From Trichoplax adhaerens (Eukaryota > Placozoa > Uniplacotomia > Trichoplacea > Trichoplacidae): a DNA stretch of 64,000 nt. The notes under the pieces are model-generated. The model saw only the letters and a program-made list of their open reading frames with translations. It searched no databases and was not told the DNA's origin. Positions 52,210 through 64,000 of the stretch are shown here, piece after piece. Every line of letters begins with the position of its first letter. The stretch's first letter is position 1. A program made the translations under genes and the position numbers. The stretch is from assembly GCF_000150275.1 (NCBI RefSeq), contig NW_002060956.1, positions 1,139,207-1,203,206 on the forward strand. The letters are read 5' to 3'.

Positions 52210-52800
52210 CCGACAGTATCTTTAATATTGCATGGCAATCTCAAGGGGTGTCCTTCGTAAACGTACGGATTTATTTACGCTCGAGTAAACACTTGGTCGT
52301 ATACCAACAGTTAAAAATAGTAAAATTTTAGATTTTCGAAAAAAGTGGAAGTGATACCAATCTTGATGTTAATGAAGCAATAAGGATATCCTCAAAGTTG
52401 CATAACGATCCCAGCGGACGTCCTTTCCAAATGCAGAATATTTCCTTATATCACCATGGGCTGTTGTATGTACGTATGTACAGTGCTTTACCTTAATACT
52501 ACTACGACAGTCACACTATCTGGTTTTCGAGTGTAAAAATACCAATCTTGACGTTGTGCAACTCACAAAGTAGTAAAAATATCTTCAACGTTGCACAACC
52601 ACCTCAAACGATATCTTTTCCGAATGCAAGGCGTTTATTTATATTCTAAAACGTTGTACTAGACTATTATAATGACCAAAATAGCCGATATTTCAAATCA
52701 ATCACAAGCTATACCTTATCTGTAGACAAGGTAGCAAATGTATCTTCAGCGTTGCATAGCGACCTCAACGATCTTCATTCCAACTGCAAAAGATTGATTA
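52210..52800. repeat. diverged tandem repeat in the WRAP53-PEX1 divergent promoter
   Basis: Four related blocks begin near 52217, 52384, 52581 and 52740. The last two read tatcttcaacgttgcacaac and tatcttcagcgttgcatagc, each followed by c(c/g)acctcaa and then ttccga/ttccaa...tgcaa. The first two are more diverged (tatctttaatattgcatggc, tatcctcaaagttgcataac). Flanks accaatcttga(t/c)gtt are shared by two of them. Spacing is about 160-195 bases. Confidence 0.7.
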
Positions 52801-53044
52801 GCGTAGCAATTGATCAGCAGAACCTATCAGTCACCAGATTACCTTCTCAATAAATAATATATATTCTAGTTTAGCATAAAATGATCTTCCAAATGGAATC
52901 AGAGCGGTTTTCTCTTAGTAGTCCCTGGCTAACTTTGCTAATTTGGTCGATTTGCGAGCTGATGTGCAAAGTGGAAAGGCTTTTGCAAAATTGTATCCTA
53001 GCAGCCAGTAAAGCTGCTGAGCGTAGTTATGTGCTCACGCTATA

Positions 53045-53235
53045 GCTAACGTACAATACTACACTATACAGTACTGTTACAGACGTAGAATTTGTATCGT
53101 CAACGCAGTCCACTTCTAGTATAGTACAGTATGTTGTACTGTAGTTTACAGTACAACTTTGTACTGTGCACTGTAGACTGGATGGAGTTTACTGAACCGA
53201 TTTGGCTTCCAGGAGTTTTATACAGTACCGTATGC
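53045..53235. repeat. palindromic TGTACAGTAC-rich patch upstream of PEX1
   Basis: Clustered tatacagtactgt, agtacagtatg, gtactgtag, acagtacaac, gtactgtgcactgtag and acagtaccgta, within 430 bases of the PEX1 start and on the promoter side of WRAP53. Same motif family as at 13.72 and 62.89 kb. Confidence 0.7.
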
Positions 53236-53465
53236 AGGGATGGAGCGTAAGCAAGACTGCAGACTCTAGCTATAACACTAGAAGGCATTTCATAAAATTG
53301 TTTGAACGACTGCGATTAATCCAGCTCCGCCCTGGGCCACTAGCCATCGATGATTTAATTCAAGCTTGCACTCAATTTTAATTTACAATTAGTTAATATT
53401 ATTAAGATTCCCCTGGAATATTATTGGTTGTATTACAATCAACGTTAATCCATCCATCTTAAATC

Positions 53466-56400
53466 ATGCGAATTCTGAGCAATAGAGTAGTCATTGTCAA
53501 GGTTAATGCTTCGATGAAAACGACGTTCCTGGATTTACCTTCCAGTTGCAGAGATTACTTCAGCTCGCACTCCAAGGTATTGGCTGCAAGAGTGGCTTGC
53601 CTACAACTGTTTAACGTGGAGACAATTTTAGTTCTCTTTGCGCTAGATGACTTCATTCTTCTCCAATGGATATAAATTCTAATATACATTATAATATCCA
53701 GTTAGTAATAAGAATTCCATTGGATTGGTAGATCAGCAGTTATAGCGATGATCCAAGGATAGAGAATTACGCACAGCTGGATCCACGGCTAATTCCGATA
53801 ATTATAATTTTGTCCATGTAGCAACGATAGTCAACAATAGATACTCATTATACTAGCTTACTTTACTCTAATGGATCATAGCATACATTAAAATATTGAG
53901 TGAGTTGCAAAGATATCATTAGATGAGCAGTATAATGATAGTCGCAATGATGATACTACGAATCTAGAATAGAGAATTCCGCAAAACTAATCTACGTGTA
54001 CTTCCGATAATTTTGCCTCATGATTACTAGGGTAAAAACAACAATCGCGATGTACAATTGCTAATAAATCATTAATCATAGGTACTGGTTTTGAAAGCCG
54101 AATGGAATGATAGCTCATTTGCTTACTTTACGTGGTCTGGTCAGTTTGTCAGGAAAAGCAAGAGATCCTTCGATTCAAATGACTACATCCAGATTAGCAG
54201 CCAATATGCTAATCAATTGGGTATTAAAGATGGGAATGAGGTAAATACTCGTACAGGGCTGCCCTTGAATAGCTATTATAAACGAATCTTAGCCGCCAAG
54301 TTTAAAATTGATTCATATTTTGCTCGTATTCCTAGCTGTATTATAACCCAAAGGTAAAAATATGTTTCTAATGTATTATACTGGTATTATTTATAGATTG
54401 TTATCAGCGAAATTGAATCAATAGACAATTGTTCCAGTGCCTCCATAGAGCCTGCAACTAGCGATGATTGGGAAATTTTAGTAAGCTTATCTTTTTCCTT
54501 AATAAAGATCGATGCGTTATGCGCTAGTCCTTTCCAGTGTGTGTAATTATGAATCATGAATCACATATTATTGACGATATAGGAACTAAATTCTCAGTAT
54601 GTGGAATCAAATTTATTAAATCAAGTACGCGTCATTTGGCCTGGACAAATTATGCCCATGTGGATTCATGGTAAAGTTTGCGCTTTACTTAAGATAGGTA
54701 AGCCAATAGCATAGTTTAAGTATGAGTCAATAAAAATTCGTTTAAGCTATCGGAAATACCTACTTATTGTGAAATCAAACTATGTAATTCTAATATCTAA
54801 TTTCTATTTAGTTGATGTCGAGCCAGCTGCATCATGCTTATTACTAGATAATTCTACCAAGTTAGTTGTTGCACCTAAATTGCGATCTAAATCATCATTG
54901 GCAAAAAATACGGCGAATTTTGACTCTAAAGCATCGGATACAGGTAAAGATAACCAAAAATTAGGGTCGACTACTGAAAATGAAGAGAGTATCGGATTTT
55001 ATGATCAGTTGTGGTCTATGTTTTCCACATCACAATCAAGAAATAATATTGAAAACGAAGATAGCAACAATACTGGAGATAGCAGTAAATATAGTTTAGA
55101 ATCGTTACAGCTATCAGGAATCGATAGGAAATTTAGAATTCAAGATGGTGATCTTTATGACGATCTTAGCAATATTTATTCTTCAAATCAATACACATTG
55201 GATGTGCATCCCTCTGACATGTTGAGCCTTTTACCATCTAGGCAACAATATGTCAGTAATAAAAACATCATGGTTGTCGTTGAGTGTGACAGCTTTAGCC
55301 TTAACAAAGATTCAAATGATAATGGAAAAGGAAAGAGCAAGGACGAAGAAAAAGATTTAAAACCTTCCAAAGGTAGCAATCTTAGGAAAACTATAGTATA
55401 TATTACTGCATGTGAAAAAAAGAATCTTGACAACGAAGATAGTTCGTTAGTACCAGTAAAAGAAAATCATATCAAAATGTCATCAATATTAAGAAGACAG
55501 CTGAACTGTAGTTTGGCAGCCTACGTGAAAGTGAAAAGTGTGACTGCTACAGAAGCAGTAAATGCAGCTATCATGACGATTATATTGCACCCTCTCGTAA
55601 AAATAGTATGTATCAATAGATGGTTCATGATATATCATTCTGATAGATAATGAAAAAGCGCCCTCATTTGCGTTCAAAATTTAGAATATCTGAATATAAT
55701 AAATTATTTTATAGAACACCAATTTACTACCAAATACTGAAATAATAAAGGCTTTCGCATCGTGGGTAAAAGAATGTTCCACTGGATTACCAATACCCGT
55801 GATTGACGGCTCACTACTATCTTTTCCAGTTAAAATCAACGGCAAAAGTTAGTATTAAAAATCTCGTAATAGGAATGTGGTAACGATATTGTCTTGTTTA
55901 TTAAGATAACTATGGATATTTATTCCTATAATTTCTAGATAATAAAGTGGAAGTGGTATTACATATCGAAACTTTTTCTACCAGTATGCTCTTTTCTAGT
56001 TCCGGGTTGTTCTATTTTTTACTTTGTCCTCAAAGCCTAGAAAATGTAGATATTAGCGTCGGAGGTCTATATAACGACACTGATATCGCGAAAAGATATC
56101 CAATATGCAATTTAGAAAATGTCGATTCATATCATCCTGAATGTCAATATTCTCAGCTAGGGTAATGCCAGTATTATTATCCACATTCTATAATGACAAA
56201 CTTTTAAAATATTTACTAAATTTTTTGTAGTGGCTTTGAAAATGAACTTGAGATAGGAATACAACATTTACTGCTTGATTTGAACGGCGCCCAGGACATT
56301 GTGACAATTAATGATGGTGGTATCATAATCTATAGCAGTACTGGTGAAGCGTCAGGATGTGGAAGAACTGCTTTAGCTCATGGATTATGCCATCTAGCTA

Positions 56401-59328
56401 GTAAATGGCCCCTGCTAGCTCACATTCAAGCTATTCATTGCTTATCAATGCGAGGTATTTTATTCAATACGACGTATTAACCTTCTTGAATATTTTTTAT
56501 TACAAGTAAAACGCAAAGTTTGTATAGTTAATCGTTTGAAATAATAAATTAGGTAAAAGGGTCGATCAAATTCGGCGATTGCTACAACAGACATTTAAAC
56601 AAGCGGTATATCATCAACCATCAGTTATTTTACTGGATGATATTGATTGCATTACGTCGTTGTCTCAAGATCCTGCATTGGAAGTTGGGGAAGATGCAAC
56701 TTATAAGTTGAGGATTGCAGAAAGTAAGTATAATTTGATCATCCCTTTCATTGTTAAGTTTATGTAATTTACAGATTATAGATAACTGTCTGTTTATGCT
56801 ATTTATAGCGATTTATGAAATCTGTAAAAAAACAATTTCCAAGAAGGATAGAATATCAGTTATTGCAACGTGTCGAAGCCTGGACGCATTACAACGAATT
56901 CCAAACTGGATTCATTTATTTCGAACAACTATTGACATAAAACCTACTACGATAGTAAGAAATGGAGAAAAGTTTATATGCATGAGTAACGGCAAAATTT
57001 TAACTTACATTTCTATTTTATTAAACTTTTGTTGCTAGGAGAGCCGAGCAAAAATTCTTGCTGCTATTCTAAAAAGGAGAAATATAATTTATGATGAAGA
57101 CACAATTGATCTTAAGTATAAATTTGAAGCTTCTATAATTTTGCATCGTACCATTATTTTCTTAACTAAATCACCATTTATGTAACCAACCATTAAATGC
57201 ATTTAAAGTTTGTGGGCCTCTAAAACTCATGGATTTCTACCTGGAGACTTACTATCTTTAGTAGATCGAAGTCGCCATGCCGCTACTAACAGACACATCA
57301 CGAATAACTTAGCCACGAATAATTCTTTGAACGTTTTCAACTATGACATTGAGAAGGCTCTAGAAGGATATACACCTGCAGCCTTACGTGGTGCAAGCCT
57401 ACATTCTCCGGGGGATTTATCCTGGCAAGATATAGGAGGACTGAATGATATCAAGGCTGTCTTAGTAGAAACTCTACTTTGGCCATCAAGGGTTAGGATT
57501 TTTAAAACATACCGCTAGTATTTATACACGATTTATTAAATAACGAATTTCACGTACTATTATAGTATCCAAAATTGTTTGCCAGTTGTCCTCTCCGTCT
57601 TCGTTCGGGAATTCTACTATATGGACCCCCTGGTTGTGGTAAAACACTTCTTGCTGGGATTGTTGCAAAGGAATGCGGATTAAATTTCATAAGTATTAAG
57701 GTGTCTTACTGCTTTATAAAATTATGGATGGGTTGTAAATTTTTATTCCCGATATTAATCAAAAGAATATGCAATTTATGATTATTTAATCAAGGGTCCG
57801 GAAATACTTAATAAATACATTGGTGCTAGTGAGCAAGCTGTTCGAGATTTATTCGTGAGGTAATTTGACGTGTAAACTTGAAATGAGTTTGTGTCAAATA
57901 ACTGACTAGTAATAACAATCAATAGTTATAATCTAAGACTCGTTAAACCAATAATTTTCAAATTTTTAAATTTTTTTTAAAAGAGCTCAATCAGCCAAGC
58001 CATCCATTTTATTTTTTGATGAATTTGACTCGATTGCACCCAGGTATGATTGCGAAATTAATAAACTATTTAGACATTACGAAAATTTAGTATTGTAACT
58101 TTAGTGCTGAAATTTGTTTATTACACGATTAAAATAGGCGAGGACATGATAGTACTGGTGTTACAGATCGAGTTGTCAACCAACTCCTCACTCAATTAGA
58201 TGGAGTAGAAGGCTTGGAAGGTTACTTCATATCTGTACTTTCAATTAGTTAACCTTTGGTATAAACTAATAGAATTTATGCAATATTTTAATCATTTCTA
58301 CTTTTTATTGTTATAGGTGTATATGTACTTGCTGCAACCAGTCGACCTGACTTAATCGATCCAGCACTTTTGCGCCCTGGCAGATTTGATAAGTGTTTAA
58401 GATGTGATTTGCCAACAAAGGTATCGTATCAGTCTTAATTTGTATAATACTAATATGTATAGCGAGAATGGAACTATTCCCTACTCATTTGGTATCATTT
58501 TTTATTAGCAAGAACGAGTTGAAATCTTGAAAGCGCTTTCACAAAAATTAACCTTATCAAAAGATGTTGACCTAGATGAAATTGCTGAAAGTTCTGAACA
58601 TTTTAGTGGGGCTGATCTGAAGGGACTCTTATATAATGCTCAGATAACATCTATACATGAAAGCCAACAGTATTATACAAAGGTATCAAATACAGTCCAG
58701 GATTATCAACCCAATAAATTTACAAATAAAGAAATACTACTCATACACGGTTTCAATGAGACTCCACGATCTCCAAATGATACCGAAATTAAAGAAATCA
58801 ATGCAGCGGTATGAAATAAATTTTAGAAGGGCTTACTATACTGTATAGATAGACATCGCCGCTATTTGTTGATTTTATTTCATTTATGTTATTTGTCTTA
58901 ACCTGTCAGTTGATGCCATTAATGTCATCGAAGAGTAAAGGAGCAGACAATATGAAGCATAACTCATTACACCAACAAAGTAATCATTCGGATAAACGTG
59001 CAGTCACCATTGCTATTACGAATGATCACTTAATACAAAGCGCTTCAGAAATGAATCCATCGGTTTCTGAATTTGAGCGCGCGAAATATATAAGGATGTA
59101 AGTATTGCTGCGATCCTCATATAATTCAGGAATTACTTAGGACCCTGATTCTTATCTCATATTGGTTCGGTATGAATATCGAGATAGATAGAAATTTATT
59201 ACATCACAGTTTACTAACTCATTGCCGATTTCTGTAACTATAGATATGATAACTTTGTTAAGTCCCGTACTGGGCTATCGCAGTCATCCGATGAGGATAC
59301 TAAGGGTAAACGTGTTACGTTGAAGTAA
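53466..59328 (+). CDS. PEX1: PEX1, peroxisomal AAA+ ATPase
   Basis: PEX1 forms a hexamer with PEX6 that pulls ubiquitinated PEX5 out of the peroxisome membrane. Twenty exons join in phase to 1179 residues (human 1283): 53466-53576, 54082-54240, 54397-54480, 54583-54697, 54812-55605, 55715-55847, 55939-56161, 56231-56454, 56553-56723, 56809-56954, 57039-57115, 57209-57491, 57566-57700, 57795-57859, 57984-58043, 58138-58220, 58317-58420, 58509-58808, 58910-59097, 59244-59328. The N-terminal double-psi-barrel region is recognisable (ATSDDWEIL). The D1 AAA domain has Walker [11 protein letters not shown], but its Walker A reads [10 protein letters not shown] without lysine. The D2 domain is intact: [86 protein letters not shown]. 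The start ATG is the first in frame, with a diverged head. It is divergent from WRAP53 (1.3 kb apart). Confidence 0.96.
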
Positions 59329-60011
59329 AGACTATTTCAAGGTATATGTGTAATAGCAATATTTAGATATGCTTGATTATTCTTATTTGTTGTATCAATT
59401 CTGACGAAAGCAAAATGGTGATTGAAAAGTATTGATAATAGTACTGTATACTGTAATCAAATTAATATGACCATATTTTTGAAGAAGATAGCATACAAGA
59501 TTATAATTTGGAATCAAAAAATTGTGATAGTGGTAACATCTCTAACTAGAGCCAATGAATTTATTTTTTTTGATATCTGAACGTGAAATTAATATCAGAT
59601 AAAAATTACTATACAAGCTATTAATCTTATGATAGCATCAATAATTAACAATCAGAAATTGAAATTTTATACTGGTTCGAATCAGTTTCAATTCCTTTCG
59701 TGAAAATTAACTTATTAGCAAAATCCATCCAACATTGAAGAAATATTTATATCTTGTTACAAGATTTACTAATATTTTTAATAATGCCAGTTTTTACCGA
59801 GATTTGTGATGTAATGAATTGCGTAGATCGCAACGCATTTAATTCTGTGATTATATATAAGCTGATAAATACTGCATTAATGCCAATGAGAGGCTGAGAA
59901 AATTTATAAATGTGATTTTATATTCTTTGCCACTTTCCCTATAATCAATAAAATATGCGATGTACCATTTAAAATCAGATCGATTCCTGTAAAAATTTCT
60001 TGTAACTATGT
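59329..60011. other. tail-to-tail spacer between PEX1 and RPP38
   Basis: AT-rich 3' flanks of convergent genes. AATAAA at about 59948 is on the plus strand. No gene seen. Confidence 0.45.
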
Positions 60012-60779
60012 TCACTTTTTTTTCTTTTTGCCCTTTGGAGTTGATTGTAGCCTTTTTACATGTAAAGGTTTATAAAATTTAGATAGAGACAAATTATGTT
60101 CAGTTTCGGTCTTTAATATAGGATCTTTTGTGACACTAACGGCTGCATTATCAATATTGGGATTCTTATTACTCAAATTTGCCTCGTTATTTTCTGTACA
60201 ATGAGTATTTTTCGTTTCAAACGATTGAGATACATCAACAGTCTTACAAATGCTACTTTGTGTTGAAGTCGAAACTTTGGCCAATGTAGAAATCCAAGGG
60301 TAATTAATTTGTGGTACCCGTTCGATGATATTATTAATACAGCCGGTGAGTGAACACGATTTCTTTAATATTATTGCAAAGGAAATAATTACCTTGATTA
60401 GAATGTTATAGAAGGGAAAAATTAAACAGCAGTGCTATTAACTGACCTTAATTCCAATTGCGATTGCACTATTAATACCAAAATGTGGAGCAATTTCTTT
60501 GCTAAGATCACTTATACAAGCTGCATGTATCGTATTGGTTGCACACAATAGCAATATTTGTCGCCGTAGTAAATTGCTACTTATAGAATTGCAAATTAAA
60601 GCCATCCTCAATTTCTTTTGCTCTAAAGTTCGTATAACTGCATTGATTCCAACAACAATATCTTCTTTAGTAAACTGATCGGGCTTGGTAGATATTTCTT
60701 GTTGATCCGCCTTAGATTTAAGATCACGGGTACTTGTCTTACGAAGTAGCTGGCTGGGTGAATGGCTACAGTTACGCAA
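60012..60779 (-). CDS. RPP38: RPP38, ribonuclease P/MRP protein subunit (L7Ae family)
   Basis: RPP38 binds kink-turns of the RNase P and RNase MRP RNAs for tRNA and rRNA processing in the nucleus and nucleolus. Two exons, 60779-60447 and 60362-60012, join in phase 0 to about 227 residues. The L7Ae-type core reads DIVVGINAVIRTLEQKKLRMALICN (split here as DIVVGINAVIRTLEQ and KKLRMALICN), then LLLCATNTIHAACISDLSKE and PHFGINSAIAIGIK, like human AIGVNEVTRALER...APVIGLKCVLALAFK. The second exon contains IERVPQINYPW, matching RVPSLSVPW, and ends in a lysine run. The first exon has no in-frame ATG before the conserved core: the frame opens after a stop near 60790 and reads TTG CGT AAC, so an upstream exon is likely, perhaps joined at the AG before CCATTCACC at about 60767. 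Human RPP38 is 283 residues, consistent with a missing N-terminus. Confidence 0.8.
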
Positions 60780-60799
60780 AGACGTTTAATACAAATGTC

Positions 60800-61500
60800 A
60801 TCTTCTACCATCAACTGAGCATTAAATTATTTATTTATGTGCAATAATCTATCGTTTTCCATATTTAATTTAACGTGAGAAATTTAATTTATTGCATGCG
60901 CGTACTATTAAAAAGTATTCTTTCGTGGAGCTAAAAATATTAGCAGAGTAACATGAAGACTTGTCATCATTCGATATTTCAAGTATCGAAACGGACATAA
61001 ATCAACATTAAGTATTGTTGCATATTGATAATTTCTGATGTTACGCGTATCATTTCCAATATGTGAAAGCAGCGTGCTTTATATTACAAATCACCTGATA
61101 ATTTCTTGTAAAATAAATTGGTTATCTTCAGGGCTCAGTACTGACCTAGATGACAAGATAACGATTCGAAAATTTTATCCATTCGTTTGAGATAGCTACA
61201 GGCTGCAAGTTATAAGATGTAGCAAATATGATGCTGTACTGCATAATGAAGTTGCGCATAAGATATTACCAGAGTCATAAGATATCGAGTGATAAAATTT
61301 TATTATTTAGGATATCAATTAGTTAGGGTTTTATTAATAAAAGATTATTTTACATGGCTTAGACTACGGTATATATTATATATATATGGCCGCATTAGAG
61401 TGATCAGATCTGATAAGAAAAATTTTTGAATGGCTACCTCAGTAAACTGTAATTGCACAAGTCTATACGCGTATGTGCTCACAATAGTATGATATAGAGG
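60800..61500. other. intergenic, no gene seen
   Basis: Probable 5' flank of RPP38, AT-rich. Short TA run near 61370-61387. The upstream RPP38 exon may lie at the left end of this stretch. Confidence 0.4.
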
Positions 61501-62640
61501 AAATTGTACAGTTCTACAGATGAGTTTGTACAGAAAAGATCAACTTACGGCCATTACTTGGATTATTACTATATGTGACGCATATAGAGGAGTTCCTACT
61601 AAATAGTTTCATTAGGCTACTATGATTAACTCTAGTTGTTACGAGTAATAATTCTTAAGATGAAATGACAGTAAAGATCTGCTCGTAATCAATCATTTTA
61701 TTAATTTAAACTTATATGAGCAACTACATTAAATTACATTACAAAACCGGGTAGACGTATTTATAAACAGATAATTGTAATAGATGAATGCGAATTTGCA
61801 TAGAAATGATCAGCTTGTAGTCAATTACTTTTTAGTTAGACTGCTAATGACTAACCGATGCAGATAACTGTATCCTATCAGAAGAATAATACTGCAGCTC
61901 TTATATATGAGTTTGCATAGATAAGATCAACCGTTCACTTTTTATCTAGATTAATATAACTAGCCGGTGCAGGTTAATTATATTAGCAGAAAATGAATAC
62001 TATAGCTCTCCTAGACCAACTCCTAGTTAATTACTTGTTAGATTACTGTAACGAATCCGTACGGATTATATTATTAGAAGATAGATAGTTCCTACGATGT
62101 GTTTACATAGAAATGATCAGTTGGCACAGTAGTTAAATCATTTTTTGCGTAGATTACAAGTATTCGTTTACCCGTATTAGGAGAAAAAAGCTGTAGAAAC
62201 TGCATTTGGTAAAAATGAGCTTGCACAGAAAAAGATCAGCTCGAAGTTGATCACTGTTTTACTTCGATTACTACTACTGGTTTGTACCGATTATACTAGT
62301 AGAAGGGTAGATCATTCCTACAGATGAATTTGCATAGAAAAGATCAGTTTGCACCGTAGTTGAATCATTATTGACGTAGGTGCATAGAATAAGTAAATTA
62401 TTATACGGATGTTTTATTGAATCGTGAATAATTATGATACTATTACAGTATTCTATTTGTGGTACTGTAGAAGATAGCTGGGGAAATTGCAATTGGCATG
62501 AGCTTGCACAAAAAACATCAGCTCGTAGTCAATCACTTGTAACTTAGATTACTTTTATGACTAACCATTGCAGATTATACGGTGAAGATATGTAATTCTT
62601 AAAGATGAGTTTGCGCTTTTGAGCAGATTTACTACGAAGT
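61500..62640. repeat. diverged tandem array, unit about 105-190 bp
   Basis: The block gatgagtttgcatagaaaag followed by atcagctcgtagtcaatcac recurs in varied form near 61519, 61788, 61906, 62097, 62213, 62322, 62498 and 62604. Between copies there are related blocks: gactaaccgatgcagatta and agaaggatagatagttcctac. Some units appear to have lost internal segments. No coding potential. Confidence 0.75.
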
Positions 62641-62885
62641 GTAGCAGGCTTTGCATTTTGATCACGTTTGATATCCGTCATATTGTCATCTTCCTTCTGC
62701 ACGACCTCATCGATAGTTGGACCGTAGGCAAAGAATCGTCTATAGTAAATATTACAGCAGTCAGCGCCAAACGACTAAACCAAAGACATTAACAGTTGCT
62801 GAGATCGATCCGTCTATCCGTCCATGTAGTTCGAGTATGGAGAGCAAGTGTGCCGAACTGTACCCGTTTTAGTAGTCCTCGACTG

Positions 62886-62945
62886 AGCACAGTGTACAGT
62901 GTACAGTATTACACTTTGTACTGTACACTGTATGTCTGTACTCAG
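62886..62945. repeat. palindromic TGTACAGTAC-rich patch upstream of RNASEH2B
   Basis: Contains cacagtgtacagtgtacag, actttgtactgtacactg and tctgtactcag about 70-125 bases before the RNASEH2B start. It is the third such patch in the window and two of the three lie just upstream of a gene start. Confidence 0.7.
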
Positions 62946-63010
62946 TCTGAGGATGTACACCTTTGCGGCGGCGCAGCCACATCCATCATCTTTTCGCGGG
63001 AAAAGCAAAC

Positions 63011-63951
63011 ATGGCCTCCGCTGCAAATCAGAATAAATGCCCTCAAAATCAATGGGTAGCTATTTTGCCAGGTTAGTTTTACTCCCTTCATAAATGATCA
63101 GACTGTTATTATAATACAATTTACTTTGAGCTATCATTTCATGATGATTAACTAGGTAATCCATTTTGATGCAATATCGACCGTTACTTGTTTAGTAATA
63201 CATGCATGACATAACAAGTGGCATGCTAGCCCATCATCATGAAATGTAATCTATGATTCTTGTGATTCTATTCTAATCTTCATGGATAGCTGCCATCGCT
63301 AATACCAATGGAAGCAAAAATCGTATTATAACCTTAAGACATCCACGATTTGGTAAGTAGTAATATTGCCATCGTTTAACTAAAATTGCAATACTTGTAG
63401 AAAGCCAACCTGATGATGCCTAGCAGTATTTGCAAGTACTGCACAGCTGGACTTCAATAAGAAACATAATTCTTTTCATTAGCCATGTTCTACGTAATCC
63501 TCGAATGAATAATCTACATCGTAAAATGACGACAAAATTCGTATTTTCAATTATGTTACTTAGATATTGGATGCCAATTTTTACTTTGTCAAGAATCTCA
63601 TTCTCTGTTTGAAATAATGGAATTTAAAGAAGAGCCACGATCCTGGTTTGTTAATAATACCGTCCAACAAAATGGAGCCTTATTAATATCAACACCTGTA
63701 GATCCTATATTTATGATTCTACCCTATCTTGCCAAAGTCAAGGACAAGGTACTTCTATTTGTGCAATAGCTAAGGATTATCTTACCACCCCCATTAAGTA
63801 CAGTAGTTGACTCTGGCTCATACAAGTCTCTTTGATCATATTCAGTTCATACCAATGGATCAAATTCTAATGGATGATAAATTTCCATCGTGTTCTCGGT
63901 TATATGACTGTGTTTCAGCGAACGACTTGGCTAAAGTATGCGAATGCAAAG
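63011..63951 (+). CDS. RNASEH2B: RNASEH2B, ribonuclease H2 subunit B (3' end beyond window)
   Basis: Non-catalytic subunit of RNase H2, which removes ribonucleotides from DNA and RNA-DNA hybrids in the nucleus. Exons 63011-63071, 63290-63352, 63564-63748 and 63846-63951 join in phase; 138 residues are visible and the last exon ends at a GT donor at 63952. The start ATG is followed by ASAANQNKCPQNQWVAILP. Diagnostic stretches are LRHPRFDIGCQFLL, SLFEIMEFKEEPRSWFVNN, NGALLISTPVDPIFMILPYL and FIPMDQILMDD, which match human NPCSGEGAIYLF, LFEVKVFKEKHHSWFINQ, GLLHFATPVDPLFLLLHYL and FQPLDQVVVD. The TPVDP triple-barrel signature is clear. The C-terminal half, with the PCNA-binding motif, lies outside the window. 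Confidence 0.93.
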
Positions 63952-64000
63952 GTAAGATACGCTATTATTGTGAAATAAATCTCACAAACTCATGCTTTCA

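Noticed and set aside
1-64000. CRISPR arrays, operons, prophage or insertion sequences
   Set aside because: The window is intron-containing eukaryotic DNA; the repeats seen are diverged tandem arrays without transposase genes or spacer structure.

Overview
The window is nuclear DNA from an early-branching animal, most likely a placozoan (Trichoplax or Hoilungia type). The grounds are AT-rich sequence, many short GT-AG introns of about 55 to 600 bases, metazoan gene content including two full collagen IV chains, and compact spacing with little recognisable transposon sequence. The species call is inference. I built the gene models by hand from splice-site phase and family similarity; none has been tested against transcripts.

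Layout. 1-1.45 kb: no gene assigned. 1.45-4.36 kb (+): UPF3, a nonsense-mediated decay factor, first exon not found. 5.2-8.0 kb (-): a compact DEF8-like Rubicon-homology protein of 11 exons, tail to tail with UPF3. 9.2-9.6 kb: a two-copy 194-bp tandem repeat. 9.9-11.8 kb (+): mannose-6-phosphate isomerase. 13.55 kb (-): tRNA-Leu(UAG). 13.7-18.2 kb: a palindromic TGTACAGTAC-rich patch, diverged repeats and fragments of an unassigned minus-strand gene. 18.2-20.2 kb (+): a cysteine-rich secreted or membrane protein resembling FAM155/NALF, the NALCN channel partner.

22.5-48.6 kb is the centrepiece: two collagen IV genes in head-to-head orientation, 1572 residues on the minus strand and 1577 on the plus strand, with about 4.95 kb between their start codons. 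Both have a signal peptide, a long interrupted Gly-X-Y domain and a twin NC1 domain with 12 cysteines. Both lack cysteines in the N-terminal region where other animals have the 7S cross-linking cysteines. Both carry a Cys-X-X-Cys break at codons 341 and 336. Neither has the complete Met93/Lys211 pair for the NC1 sulfilimine bond.

49.4-52.2 kb (-): WRAP53/TCAB1, a WD40 protein of Cajal-body RNP biology. 53.5-59.3 kb (+): PEX1, a peroxisomal AAA ATPase of 20 exons, sharing a divergent promoter region with WRAP53. 60.0-60.8 kb (-): RPP38, an RNase P/MRP subunit. 61.5-62.6 kb: a diverged tandem array. 63.0 kb to the end (+): RNASEH2B, cut by the window edge.

Apart from the two collagens, which should act in the same extracellular network, the genes are unrelated housekeeping genes. 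Many of the longer non-coding stretches contain short, strongly diverged tandem repeats.
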